A model generated the notes under the pieces. The model made no database searches and was not told the DNA's origin. It saw only the letters and a list, made by a program, of their open reading frames with translations. 64,000 nt of DNA from Mesorhizobium sp. (lineage in GTDB: Bacteria; Pseudomonadota; Alphaproteobacteria; Rhizobiales; Rhizobiaceae): the NCBI GenBank assembly GCA_019635735.1, contig JAHBYX010000005.1, forward strand, positions 248,001-312,000, read 5' to 3'. Position 1 is the stretch's first letter; every line of letters begins with the position of its first letter. Made by a program: the position numbers and the translations under genes. Below, piece after piece: positions 25,695 to 34,150 of this stretch.

Positions 25695-26153
25695 GTGCAG
25701 ACAGTCGACGACGAAGACAATCCGCCCGAAGGCTTCGTGCAGCTTGCCGACAGACCCGAGATCGAAAAATCGGCCGGTCCGTTCTACGAGCGCATCCTGG
25801 AAGACGGCCGCCGGCAACTCGGCTTTCGCGTCAGTGCGCGCAAGCTCAACAAGATGGGTGCTTGCCACGGCGGCGTGCTGGCGATGTTCGCCGACATCCA
25901 GGGCAGCGTGGTCAAGCGCAGGCTGGGCATCACCGCCGATACGCCCACGATCAATCTCGGCATGGATTTCGTCGCACCGGCCCGCGAGGGCGCCTGGGTC
26001 TGGTCGGAACCCGGGCTCGTGCGCCACACGGGCGGGATGATCTTCTTCCAGGCAACCGTGCATGCCGACAGCGAGGTCTGCATGCGGGTCAACGGGATCT
26101 ATCGGATACGCCCCTCGGGTCACATCAAGGCGGCCGAGTTCAGTCCTTCTTGA
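25695..26153 (+). CDS. PaaI-type hotdog thioesterase
   Basis: A 152-residue hotdog-fold protein. NKMGACHGGVLAMFADIQGS carries the conserved HGG and Asp of PaaI/YbgC-like acyl-CoA thioesterases; TINLGMDFVAPAREG follows. It would free CoA from stalled thioesters. The GTG at 25695 is preferred because GGGGAGA precedes it at the right spacing; an ATG at 25668 is in frame. The gene ends 14 bases inside the convergent crotonase. A paralogue lies at 30773-31276. Confidence 0.85.
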   Translation: MQTVDDEDNPPEGFVQLADRPEIEKSAGPFYERILEDGRRQLGFRVSARKLNKMGACHGGVLAMFADIQGSVVKRRLGITADTPTINLGMDFVAPAREGAWVWSEPGLVRHTGGMIFFQATVHADSEVCMRVNGIYRIRPSGHIKAAEFSPS

Positions 26154-26907
26154 GGAAACCGCGTTCGGAAGCGCGTGCGGCCAGACCGCCGGTGCCGAGC
26201 ATGAACGCCTGCGTGCGGTTTTCGAGTTCGATCGCCGCCTGCAGGCTGCCGGCCTCGAGATTGGCCCACATGCCGCGCTTGGTCATCCATGTGCCGATCT
26301 GGCCGTTCTGCGCGATAGCTTGTGCCAGGCCTTGCGCATCCTCGAGAAGCTTCTCCGGTGCGGCCAGGCGCATGATCAGGCCGATACGCTCTGCCTCTTC
26401 GGCTTCGACCATGCGGCCGGTCAGCATCATCTCGAAGGCGCGCGTGGTGCCGATTGCCCGTGGCAGCAGCCAGCTCACGCCGACGTCGCAGCTCGACATG
26501 CCGACCCGGATGAAGGCCGAGCTGAAGCGCGCCGCGGCCGAGCCGATGCGCGTGTCGCAGGCGAGCGCCAGGCCGAGACCGGCCCCGGTTGCCGCGCCGT
26601 TGACAGCGGCGATGGTCGGCTGCGGGATGTTGCGGATGCGCGTGACCAGCGAGCCGAAGCGCTCCTGCCGCCGCGCCCAGAAGGCGGGGTCGCCGCTTCC
26701 GTCGCCGGCCAATGATAGGTCGAAGCCGGCGCAGAAGCCGCGGCCGGCGCCGGTGATGACCAACGCGCGGGCGTCCGATCCCGCGATCGCGTCGAGGGCC
26801 GCGAAGAAGGCGTCGACCATCTCGTCGGACAGCGCGTTGAGCTTTTCCGGCCGGTTGAGCTTTATCGTCGCGACGTCGTCAGCCTGCTCGACCGTGACGG
26901 TGCTCAT
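26140..26907 (-). CDS. Enoyl-CoA hydratase/isomerase family protein
   Basis: A 255-residue crotonase with GRGFCAGFDLSL and NGAATGAGLGLALACDTR. The active-site loop FIRVGMSSCDVGVSWLL has Asp and Ser but lacks the standard hydratase Glu pair. It starts at ATG 26907, overlapping the upstream SDR stop by four bases. With the neighbouring dienoyl-CoA-reductase-like SDR it may handle unsaturated acyl-CoAs whose double bonds must be moved or reduced. Confidence 0.9.
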   Translation of the reverse strand: MSTVTVEQADDVATIKLNRPEKLNALSDEMVDAFFAALDAIAGSDARALVITGAGRGFCAGFDLSLAGDGSGDPAFWARRQERFGSLVTRIRNIPQPTIAAVNGAATGAGLGLALACDTRIGSAAARFSSAFIRVGMSSCDVGVSWLLPRAIGTTRAFEMMLTGRMVEAEEAERIGLIMRLAAPEKLLEDAQGLAQAIAQNGQIGTWMTKRGMWANLEAGSLQAAIELENRTQAFMLGTGGLAARASERGFLKKD

Positions 26908-27785
26908 CGGCCCTGCTTTTCCTTCTGCTGCGAGGCCTTGATCGCCTCGCGCGCCCGCGCCCAGTCCTCGTCGCTCATTTCGGAGAGTCCCGCGAAGGTC
27001 GAATGAGCCGTCAGGCGATGTCCGCCGTCGATCGGGATCGTCGTGCCGTTCACATAGGAACACTCGTCGAGCATTAGGAAGATCAGGATGTTGCGCAACT
27101 CGTCCATCTGACCGAAACGCCGTAGCGGCACGGTCTCCGACTGGGTTGCACCGACCGACGAGCCGGGGATCGGGTTGAGCTTTTCCCATGCGTTCTCCGT
27201 CGGGAAGGGGCCGGGCGCGACAGCGTTGAGGCGGATGCCCTTCGGTCCCCATTCAGCTGCGAGCGACATGGTCATTGCGTGTACGGCGGTCTTGGCCATT
27301 GCGCATGGCACGACATAGGCAGAGCCGGACCAGACCCAGGTGACGAGATTGGAGATGACGGATCCCTTCAACCCTCCGGCGATCCAGCGCTTGCCGCAGG
27401 AGTGGGTGGCATAGAAACTGCCATCCATCACAGTCGAGCGCACCGCATCATAAGCGCGGTGCGAGATCGATTCAGTCGGCGCGATGAAGTTGGCGCCGGC
27501 ATTGTTGACGAGGCCGGTCAGCGGCCCACTGGTCCAGATATCGGCAACCATCGCGTCAACGGCCTCGGCGTCGCGGATGTTGACGATGCGGTATTCTGCT
27601 GTGCCACCGCTGCGCGTGGCGATTTCCTTGCAAGCGTCGTCCAGCACCTGCTCGCGCCGGCCGCAGATGATGACATGCGCACCGTGCGCGGCGAACCCGA
27701 CAGACATCTCCTTGCCGAGCCCGGTGCCGCCTCCGGTGACCAGAATATGCTTGCCTTTCAGCACGTCGTTGCGGAACGGGCTCAT
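26904..27785 (-). CDS. SDR family oxidoreductase, 2,4-dienoyl-CoA reductase-like
   Basis: A 293-residue SDR with TGGGTGLG and NNAG. In place of YxxxK it has CAMAK with the lysine only, and AEWGPKGIRLNAVAPGPF, as in DECR-type 2,4-dienoyl-CoA reductases, which use another tyrosine. The C-terminal 40 residues (GLSEMSDEDWARAREAI) are an acidic helical extension. The start at 27785 follows AGGGAGG; it is divergent from the FadJ-like gene. Reaction likely: NADPH-dependent reduction of a dienoyl-CoA. Confidence 0.88.
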   Translation of the reverse strand: MSPFRNDVLKGKHILVTGGGTGLGKEMSVGFAAHGAHVIICGRREQVLDDACKEIATRSGGTAEYRIVNIRDAEAVDAMVADIWTSGPLTGLVNNAGANFIAPTESISHRAYDAVRSTVMDGSFYATHSCGKRWIAGGLKGSVISNLVTWVWSGSAYVVPCAMAKTAVHAMTMSLAAEWGPKGIRLNAVAPGPFPTENAWEKLNPIPGSSVGATQSETVPLRRFGQMDELRNILIFLMLDECSYVNGTTIPIDGGHRLTAHSTFAGLSEMSDEDWARAREAIKASQQKEKQGR

Positions 27786-27902
27786 GATACCTCCCTGTCG
27801 GTCCCTCGAAATCGCCGAGACCATACCGCACACTTGATTGCATGTCTAACGTATAGTACGCCAGTTTACGAGATAAGGTGCGCGACTGGAGGAGGAGACG
27901 TT

Positions 27903-29240
27903 ATGTCCGCTTTGCCGACCATGAACAACTTCAAGACGCATCGCACCGAAGACGGCATCCTCCATCTGACATTCGATATGCCGAACCGGTCTATGAATGT
28001 CTTCTCCAACGAAGCGATCCACGAGATCGAGGCTTTCGCCGACTGGCTGAAAAGCTCGGATGTCGCGGGGGTCGTAATCTCGTCGGGTAAGACGACTGCC
28101 TTCTGTGCCGGCGCCGACCTGACCGAGCTCGCGGAGGCCTATGAAATGATCATGGCTGCGCCAAAGGCGCAGCGCGACAGGCTGACCGTCGATCATTTCT
28201 CGCCGATCGGCCGCGCGTTCCGCAAACTGGAGACCGCCGGAAAACCGGTCGCGGCAGCGGCGCACGGGCTGGCGCTCGGTGGCGGCTGCGAACTGTTCCT
28301 GGCCTGCCACTACCGTGTGCTCACCGACGCGCAGGAGACGCAAATCGGCCTGCCGGAATCGCTCGTCGGCCTGCTGCCGGGCGGCGGTGGCACCCAGCGC
28401 ATGCCGCGGTTCACGGGCGTGGCGAAATCGCTCGGCGTCCTGCTCGAAGGCGCGCGTTTCGACGCCCGGCAGGCGGTCGAGCTGGGCGCCGCGCACAAGG
28501 CTGTCGCGCCGGGCGACGAGCTGGCCGCCGCCGAGGCCTGGGTCCGATCGAAGCCGGATCCGCGGCAGCCCTGGGATAAGCCCGACTGGAAGACCCCAAC
28601 CAAAGCCGAGGTGCTGTCTGTGACGACGCCTGTCCGGGAAGATTTCCTGCGCAAGAGCGGCGGCCACTATCCGGCGGAGCTCGCGATCCTCGATTGTCTC
28701 GACAACGGTTTGCCGCTGGATATGGACCGCGGCATTGCTGCGGAGATGGATTCGTTCAAGGATCTCGTCCAGCGCGTCGAACCGCGCAACATGATCGCGG
28801 TGAAGTTTCTCGGCCGCGTCGACTACGACAAGCGCAAGCGCAAGAATACGTTGCCCGAAGGTCTCGACGCGTTCGCGGTAGACGTGAAGGCGGCCATGGA
28901 GACCAAAGCCGCGAAGCTCGGTGCCGTCGGCAAGGCAGCCGTCGTCTTCGCCGGGATCGGGCAGGCCGGCCCCTACGATCCGAAAATCGCAGGCGAAGTC
29001 GCGGCCCGACAGCCGCAATGGTTCGAGCAGCCGTCCTCCGATGTCGAGAAGGCCGCGTTCGCGATCCTCGCCGCGGGCGCGATGGTGGCCGCGACCAACG
29101 AGGCCCGCTTCGCGGCAGAGGACCGCAACCTTGTGGATTTGCACTGCCAGCAGGCCGCTGACTTCCCCGCCTATCTCGGCGGCCCCTTCACGTTCCTTGC
29201 ACGATACGGCATCGACCGCTGCAGAAGCGCAGCGGCCTGA
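27903..29240 (+). CDS. FadJ/FadB-like enoyl-CoA hydratase lacking the dehydrogenase core
   Basis: A 445-residue protein. Residues 1-200 are a full crotonase domain with both catalytic glutamates (GGGCE130 and GLPE152) and LLPGGGGTQRMPR, as in FadB/FadJ. Residues about 200-300 match the FadJ linker. Where FadJ has its NAD-binding 3-hydroxyacyl-CoA dehydrogenase domain (about 180 residues with GxGxMG) there is only a short stretch, after which FadJ-like C-terminal helices return (MVAATNEARFAAED then YLGGPFTFLARYG). It should hydrate enoyl-CoAs but cannot oxidise them. RBS GGAGGAGGAG precedes ATG 27903. Confidence 0.88.
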   Translation: MSALPTMNNFKTHRTEDGILHLTFDMPNRSMNVFSNEAIHEIEAFADWLKSSDVAGVVISSGKTTAFCAGADLTELAEAYEMIMAAPKAQRDRLTVDHFSPIGRAFRKLETAGKPVAAAAHGLALGGGCELFLACHYRVLTDAQETQIGLPESLVGLLPGGGGTQRMPRFTGVAKSLGVLLEGARFDARQAVELGAAHKAVAPGDELAAAEAWVRSKPDPRQPWDKPDWKTPTKAEVLSVTTPVREDFLRKSGGHYPAELAILDCLDNGLPLDMDRGIAAEMDSFKDLVQRVEPRNMIAVKFLGRVDYDKRKRKNTLPEGLDAFAVDVKAAMETKAAKLGAVGKAAVVFAGIGQAGPYDPKIAGEVAARQPQWFEQPSSDVEKAAFAILAAGAMVAATNEARFAAEDRNLVDLHCQQAADFPAYLGGPFTFLARYGIDRCRSAAA

Positions 29241-29261
29241 GGCTACGCTTGCCCGGCCGCA

Positions 29262-30773
29262 TCAGGGGATCATGTCGCGCAGCTTGCGGCGCAGCAGCTT
29301 GCCGGTCGGTGTGACCGGCAATGCATCGACGATGTGGATGTCACGCGGCCGCTTGATGCGTCCGAGCGTCCGTTCAATGTGATGCCGCAGCCGCGTCACG
29401 ATGTCGGCCTCGCCCGCGCGGGGCACGACGAAGGCGACAGGGCGTTCGTCGAACTCGGGATCCGGAACGCCGACAACGCCGCATTCGAGGATGAAATCGG
29501 CGGCCTCGATCGCTACCTCGATCTCCTGCGGATAGACGTTGACGCCGCCGGAAATGATCATGTCATCGAGACGGTCCGACAGGTAGAGATAGCCGTCCGC
29601 GTCCACATGGCCGATGTCGCCGAAGCTCTGCCACCCTTGTCTTGATGTGCGCGAGGCGGTCTTTTCCGGCTCCCCGTGGTAGTGGAACTGCGGCAGGCCC
29701 GAGAAGAAGATGCGGCCCGTCTCGTCCGGGCCGAGCTCGTCATCGTTCGGCCCCAGAACATGGACGACCCCCTTGCGGGCCCGTCCAACCGAGCCCGGTC
29801 GCGACAGCCAGTCCTCACTGTCGATCAGCGTCAGGCCGACACCCTCCGAGCCGGAATAGTATTCGACCAGGATCGGCCCCCACCAGTCGATCATTGCGCG
29901 CTTCAGGGCAACGCTGCAGGGCGCCGCGCCATGGATGGCGCGCCGGTGCGTTGAACCGTCGAGTTCGGCCCGGCGGTCCGCTGGCAGGTCGAGCAGGCGC
30001 TTGAACATGGTCGGCACCCATTGGCTGTGGGTCAGGCCGTGCATGTCGATCAGGGCTAGCGCCCGATCCGCATCGAAGCGGCGCATGACGACCGCGAAGC
30101 CCCCAGCCGCGATCGTCGCGAGCACGAAGCGCAGCGCCGCGGCATGGTAGAGCGGTGCCGTCGACAGGTAGCGCGTGTCCTCGTCGAGCTCGAAGATTTC
30201 GACGAGGTCGCGGGCAAAAGGTGGCAGGAGATGGTGCTGGTCAGCACTCGGCAGTGGCCGCGTGATGCCCTTCGGCGCGCCGGTCGTGCCAGACGAATAC
30301 ATCATCAGGCTGCCCGCGTTCTCGTCGGGTCGCGGTGTGTTGGGCATGCGCTGCAGCACGGCCTCCCAATCCCCGCCAGCGCCCTCGGCCCCGAGAGTCC
30401 GTACAGTAACCGACGGGCATTCCGCGGCCAGCAATCGCCCAGTCTCGGAGTGGGAACCGTCGACGACGACCAGCCGGGCTTCGCAATTGTCGACGAGATA
30501 GCGCAGCTCGGGCAGCGCGAGCGTGATCGGCAGGGGCGTGAGATAGACGCCGGAGCGCCAGGCGGCCCAGCAGAGCGCGACGATGTCCGCTCCGTTGCCG
30601 GCCAGCACCGCGACGTGGTCGCCGCGCGCTAGGTTTTCCGCGGCGAACGCGTGCGCGATGCGATTCGTGCGCGCCTCCAGCTGTGCATAGCTGATCGGCC
30701 CGGTCGCCCCTTCCATCAGCAGCGCCGGCCGCGCGGGCTGGCGTTCTGCCCAGTCGCGGAGGCCGGGACGCAT
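29262..30773 (-). CDS. AMP-dependent acyl-CoA synthetase
   Basis: A 503-residue ligase: MMYSSGTTGAPKGITRP, YYSGSEGVGL in the A5 position, DIGHVDADGYLYLSDR and the lysine loop VTPTGKLLRRKL. The N-terminal domain is short, so it belongs with medium-size fatty/aromatic acid ligases. Its start overlaps the stop of the thioesterase gene by one base; a ligase and a thioesterase made from one mRNA suggests control of the CoA-ester level. The order is dehydrogenase, thioesterase, ligase. Confidence 0.92.
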   Translation of the reverse strand: MRPGLRDWAERQPARPALLMEGATGPISYAQLEARTNRIAHAFAAENLARGDHVAVLAGNGADIVALCWAAWRSGVYLTPLPITLALPELRYLVDNCEARLVVVDGSHSETGRLLAAECPSVTVRTLGAEGAGGDWEAVLQRMPNTPRPDENAGSLMMYSSGTTGAPKGITRPLPSADQHHLLPPFARDLVEIFELDEDTRYLSTAPLYHAAALRFVLATIAAGGFAVVMRRFDADRALALIDMHGLTHSQWVPTMFKRLLDLPADRRAELDGSTHRRAIHGAAPCSVALKRAMIDWWGPILVEYYSGSEGVGLTLIDSEDWLSRPGSVGRARKGVVHVLGPNDDELGPDETGRIFFSGLPQFHYHGEPEKTASRTSRQGWQSFGDIGHVDADGYLYLSDRLDDMIISGGVNVYPQEIEVAIEAADFILECGVVGVPDPEFDERPVAFVVPRAGEADIVTRLRHHIERTLGRIKRPRDIHIVDALPVTPTGKLLRRKLRDMIP

Positions 30774-31276
30774 CAGCCTTGGCCGATCACGCGCGACAGC
30801 GCGTCCAGTCCCCCCGGATCGTCCGCACCCGGCACGAAAATGCCGCTTGCCGTAAACACCGACACGCCCGCCACGGTACCGGTGATCCGGCAGAAAAGCA
30901 GCCTCCTGCCGCGCCGTGTCAGTTCCACCCGCGATTCGACCCAGTCGCCCAGCTTCACTGGCCGCAGATACTCCATCGACAGCGTCGCCGTCGGAATGGA
31001 CGTTGCCCCGAGGTCGGCTGCAAGGCGTAGCGCATAGGCGGAGAAGTCGGCGAAACTCGCCAGCATCCCGCCGTGACAGGTCCCATGGCTGTTCATATGG
31101 CGCGGCGAGCAGCGGAAGCCGCAGACCATCAGGCCGCTCTCCATCTTGCCGTAGATCTGGCCCATCATCGTGTGGAATCCGTCGCGCGTGTCGATCTCGA
31201 CGAAGCCCGGAGGTTCGTCGGGCGGCAGGTCCGCCTGCATCATCGTCGCGACTTCGGCCATCAATCCCGTGGCCAT
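30773..31276 (-). CDS. PaaI-type hotdog thioesterase
   Basis: A 167-residue hotdog protein: NSHGTCHGGMLASFADFS with the catalytic HGG and Asp, then TATLSMEYLRPVKLGDW. It is related to the thioesterase at 25695-26153. It sits one base after the acyl-CoA dehydrogenase gene and is coupled to the downstream synthetase. It would hydrolyse acyl-CoA intermediates. Confidence 0.88.
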   Translation of the reverse strand: MATGLMAEVATMMQADLPPDEPPGFVEIDTRDGFHTMMGQIYGKMESGLMVCGFRCSPRHMNSHGTCHGGMLASFADFSAYALRLAADLGATSIPTATLSMEYLRPVKLGDWVESRVELTRRGRRLLFCRITGTVAGVSVFTASGIFVPGADDPGGLDALSRVIGQG

Positions 31277-31277
31277 G

Positions 31278-32426
31278 TCAAAGGTTCCTCGAGATCAGTT
31301 CCTTCATGATCTCCGACGTCCCCCCGTAGATCCGCTGCACGCGGGCATCTGCATAGAGACGGCAGATCTCGTATTCACGCATGAAGCCGTAGCCACCGTG
31401 CATCTGGACGCCGGCATCCACCACCCTGCCCTGCATTTCAGAGCACCAGAGCTTCGCCATCGAGGCTTCATATGTCGCCAGTTCGCCCTTGAGATGTCTG
31501 GCGATGCATTGGTCGATGAAAGCCCATCCGACGGTGAGTTCGGTCTTGAGCTCGGCAAGGCGGTAACGGGTGTTCTGGAAGTCCGCGACGGACTGGCCGA
31601 ATGCCTTCCGCTCACGGACATAATCGCGGGTGATGTCGAACGCCTTCTGCGCGGCCGAGATTGAGGTGACCGCGATGACCAGCCGCTCCTGCGGCAGTTC
31701 GCTCATGAGGATCCCCATGGCGCGGCCCTCGGCACCGAGCGTATTGGCGACCGGAACGCGGACGGAATCGAAGAACAGTTCGGACGTGTCGGCGCTGATC
31801 TGGCCGAGTTTGTCGAGGTTGCGGCCACGCCGGAAGCCCTCGCGTTCGGCCTCAACGACAATAAGCGTCATGTTACCGGAGCCGCGGCCGTCGCCGGTGC
31901 GGGTAACGACTATGACGATGTCGGCATGCTGGCCGTTGGATATGAAGGTCTTGGCGCCGCTGACCACCCAGTCGTCGCCGTCGCGGATGGCACGCGTCCG
32001 CACGCCTTGAAGGTCGGAGCCTGTGCCGGGTTCGGACATGGCGATCGCACAGACCAACGATCCGTCGACCATGCCCGGCAGCCAGCGCGCCTTCTGCGAC
32101 TCGTCGGCATGATGCAGCAGATAGCCCAGGCACACGTCGGAATGGACCGACACGTCCGCTGCCGGTCCCATGAACCCGGAATAGGCGAGTTCTTCGGCGA
32201 TGACTGTGTGCATGCGGAAATCCGCGCCGAGCCCGCCGAATCGTTCCGGCACGGTCGGACAGAGAAAGCCGCTGTCGCCCAAGCTGTCCCACAGCGCGCG
32301 GTCGACGATGCCCTCGGCCTCCCAGCGAGCGAAATTCGGCGCGATCTCTCCCGCTATAAACTTGCGCAGACTGTCGCGCAGGCTCTCGTGATCGGCATCG
32401 TAGACGGGCCGGTTGGGCAGCATCAT
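31278..32426 (-). CDS. Acyl-CoA dehydrogenase, long-chain (LCAD)-like
   Basis: A 382-residue flavoenzyme: IAMSEPGTGSDLQGVRTRA, LPQERLVIAVTSISAAQ, RIYGGTSEIMKELI. Glycine stands at the C-terminal position used as base by MCAD, while Glu in LPQERL matches the LCAD/IVD catalytic Glu in helix G. It oxidises an acyl-CoA to the 2-enoyl-CoA. First gene of a three-gene operon; the 76-bp gap to the MarR gene contains a TATGCT element. Confidence 0.93.
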   Translation of the reverse strand: MMLPNRPVYDADHESLRDSLRKFIAGEIAPNFARWEAEGIVDRALWDSLGDSGFLCPTVPERFGGLGADFRMHTVIAEELAYSGFMGPAADVSVHSDVCLGYLLHHADESQKARWLPGMVDGSLVCAIAMSEPGTGSDLQGVRTRAIRDGDDWVVSGAKTFISNGQHADIVIVVTRTGDGRGSGNMTLIVVEAEREGFRRGRNLDKLGQISADTSELFFDSVRVPVANTLGAEGRAMGILMSELPQERLVIAVTSISAAQKAFDITRDYVRERKAFGQSVADFQNTRYRLAELKTELTVGWAFIDQCIARHLKGELATYEASMAKLWCSEMQGRVVDAGVQMHGGYGFMREYEICRLYADARVQRIYGGTSEIMKELISRNL

Positions 32427-32483
32427 CGCTCCTCCGCCAGGTGGCCAAGAGGCCCACCTGGCATTAAGTTAGGAAGAGTATGA

Positions 32484-32496
32484 TATGCTACAATAC
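32484..32496 (+). promoter_or_regulatory. Shared promoter element upstream of the LCAD-like gene
   Basis: TATGCT-ACAA-TAC lies 57 bp before the dehydrogenase start and just after the MarR gene stop. Its flanks (GAGTATGA on the left) also resemble the copy before the second livK. Confidence 0.35.
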
Positions 32497-32501
32497 CGTT
32501 T

Positions 32502-33026
32502 TTACAAGGCCGACGCTCGCGCTCGCCCGCGGGGCGCGACCTCGTCCTCGTCGTCAAGTGCGTCAAGGTCGCCGCCGCTGCGCTCTGCGACCAGCGAGAG
32601 CAGGTTGGTCTTCATAGCGTAGAGCGTCTGCGAGGTGAGTTCGAGGTCCTTGCGCGGAATGCCCTTCAGGATGCGTGCATTGAAGCTGTCGTTGATCGGA
32701 CCGATCTCCTTGATCAGCTTCAGCGCCCGCTCGGTCAGGAACACCCGCTTGACCCTACGGTCCTTTTCGTCGGCGCGCCGCTCGACGAAGCCCGCAGTCT
32801 GCAGACGGTCGATCAACGAGCCGAGTGCGACCTTGCCGACGTCGAGTTCGTGCGCGAGCTGCGTCTGGGGCAGACCGTCGTTTCGGGAGATGAAGGCCAG
32901 CACCCACCATTGCGAGCGGGTGATGCCGAGAGGGGCGAGTTCGCGGTCATAGGTGACCCGCCGCAGCCGCGAGACGTCATGGATCAGATAGCCGAGCCTG
33001 AGGTCCCAGGACCTAGTGTCTTTCAT
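32502..33026 (-). CDS. MarR family transcriptional regulator (copy 2)
   Basis: A 174-residue MarR protein closely related to the one at 24298-24795. The DNA-recognition part LPQTQLAHELDVGKVALGSL is almost the same in both, so they may bind the same operator. The C-terminus differs: an acidic/basic tail DLDALDDEDEVAPRGRARA. ATG 33026 follows GGAG at good spacing. It is upstream of the LCAD operon and divergent from the BKACE gene, and may control both. Confidence 0.92.
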   Translation of the reverse strand: MKDTRSWDLRLGYLIHDVSRLRRVTYDRELAPLGITRSQWWVLAFISRNDGLPQTQLAHELDVGKVALGSLIDRLQTAGFVERRADEKDRRVKRVFLTERALKLIKEIGPINDSFNARILKGIPRKDLELTSQTLYAMKTNLLSLVAERSGGDLDALDDEDEVAPRGRARASAL

Positions 33027-33172
33027 TGCATGCTCCAGCGCGGGAATCAGCCGCAAGATAGTAAGGAATCGACTTTATCAGCTATCATATCTTCCAGCTG
33101 ATTCAATGTTCGCCAGAATATTTTCCACTGGCTGATCACCCACTGATGCCGCTTTACAGAAGCGATACGCTG

Positions 33173-33185
33173 CCATATCATATGG
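33173..33185. promoter_or_regulatory. Palindrome between marR and the BKACE gene
   Basis: CCATAT-C-ATATGG is a perfect 6-1-6 palindrome 32 bp before the BKACE start. The surrounding 190 bp between the divergent genes are AT-rich. Candidate operator for the adjacent MarR. Confidence 0.5.
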
Positions 33186-33217
33186 TTGATTACATATAGC
33201 CGGAGGAGGCATGGGCC

Positions 33218-34150
33218 ATGCGGAAATCAAAGAAGGTCATCGTGAGCTGCGCCGTTACCGGCTCGATCCACACGCCGACCATGACGCCGTATCTCCCCGT
33301 AACTGCGGATCAGATCGCCAGCGAGGCGATCGCGGCGGCGGAGGCCGGCGCCGCGATCCTCCACCTGCATGCACGCAATCCGTTGGACGGGTCCCCCAGC
33401 CAGGACCCCGAGCACTACAAGCTGTTCCTTCCGCGCATCAAGCAGAACTGCAACGCCGTGGTGAACATCACCACCGGCGGCGGTCTCGGCATGACGCTCG
33501 ACCAGCGGCTGGCAGCGGCGATGTGGGCGAGGCCCGAAGTCGCGTCGATGAACATGGGCAGCCTGAACTTCAACATCTCTGGCGCGGCCGCGAAGATTAA
33601 GGACTTCAAGGAGGAGTGGGAGCGTCCCTACCTCGAGCGGACCAAGGACTTCATTCTCTCCAACACCTTCACTCAGATCGAGCGGGGCATTTCCGAACTG
33701 TCCGCAAACGGCACCCGCTTCGAGTTCGAGTGCTACGATATCGGCCATCTCTACAACCTAGCGCATTTCGTCGACCGGGGCCTGGTCAAGGGACCCTTCT
33801 TCGTCCAGGGCGTGTTTGGCATCCTCGGCGGCATCGCGCCCGAGATTGAGCATCTCATGCACATGCGCGACACGGCCGACCGGCTGTTCGGAGATGACTA
33901 TTATTTCTCGTGCCTCGGCGCCGGCCGGCACCAGATGCCGTTCGCGACCGTCAATGCCATCAAGGGCGGGCATGTCCGCGTCGGCCTGGAGGATTCGATC
34001 TACATCGGCAAGGGCGAACTGGCGAAGTCTAATGCCGAACAGGTCGCCAAGATCGTGCGTATCTTGAAGGAACTTTCCATCGACATCGCCACGCCTGACG
34101 AGGCTCGCGCGATGCTTGGCCTCAAGGGTGCTGACAACGTCGGCTTTTAG
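33218..34150 (+). CDS. Beta-keto acid cleavage enzyme (BKACE, DUF849 family)
   Basis: A 310-residue TIM-barrel protein of the Kce/BKACE family. HLHARNP at residues 49-55 supplies the two Zn-binding histidines, and HVRVGLEDSIYIGKGELA near the end carries the conserved acidic residue. These enzymes cleave a beta-keto acid with acetyl-CoA, giving acetoacetate and a new acyl-CoA. The substrate-defining residues cannot be assigned here. In this locus it could remove a beta-keto acid formed during ring breakdown. It overlaps the convergent EamA gene by four bases. Confidence 0.93.
   Translation: MRKSKKVIVSCAVTGSIHTPTMTPYLPVTADQIASEAIAAAEAGAAILHLHARNPLDGSPSQDPEHYKLFLPRIKQNCNAVVNITTGGGLGMTLDQRLAAAMWARPEVASMNMGSLNFNISGAAAKIKDFKEEWERPYLERTKDFILSNTFTQIERGISELSANGTRFEFECYDIGHLYNLAHFVDRGLVKGPFFVQGVFGILGGIAPEIEHLMHMRDTADRLFGDDYYFSCLGAGRHQMPFATVNAIKGGHVRVGLEDSIYIGKGELAKSNAEQVAKIVRILKELSIDIATPDEARAMLGLKGADNVGF

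Noticed and set aside
26904..27785. SDR without the Tyr of YxxxK as a possible dead enzyme
   Set aside because: 2,4-dienoyl-CoA reductase-type SDRs naturally lack that tyrosine and use another one, so this is expected for the family.
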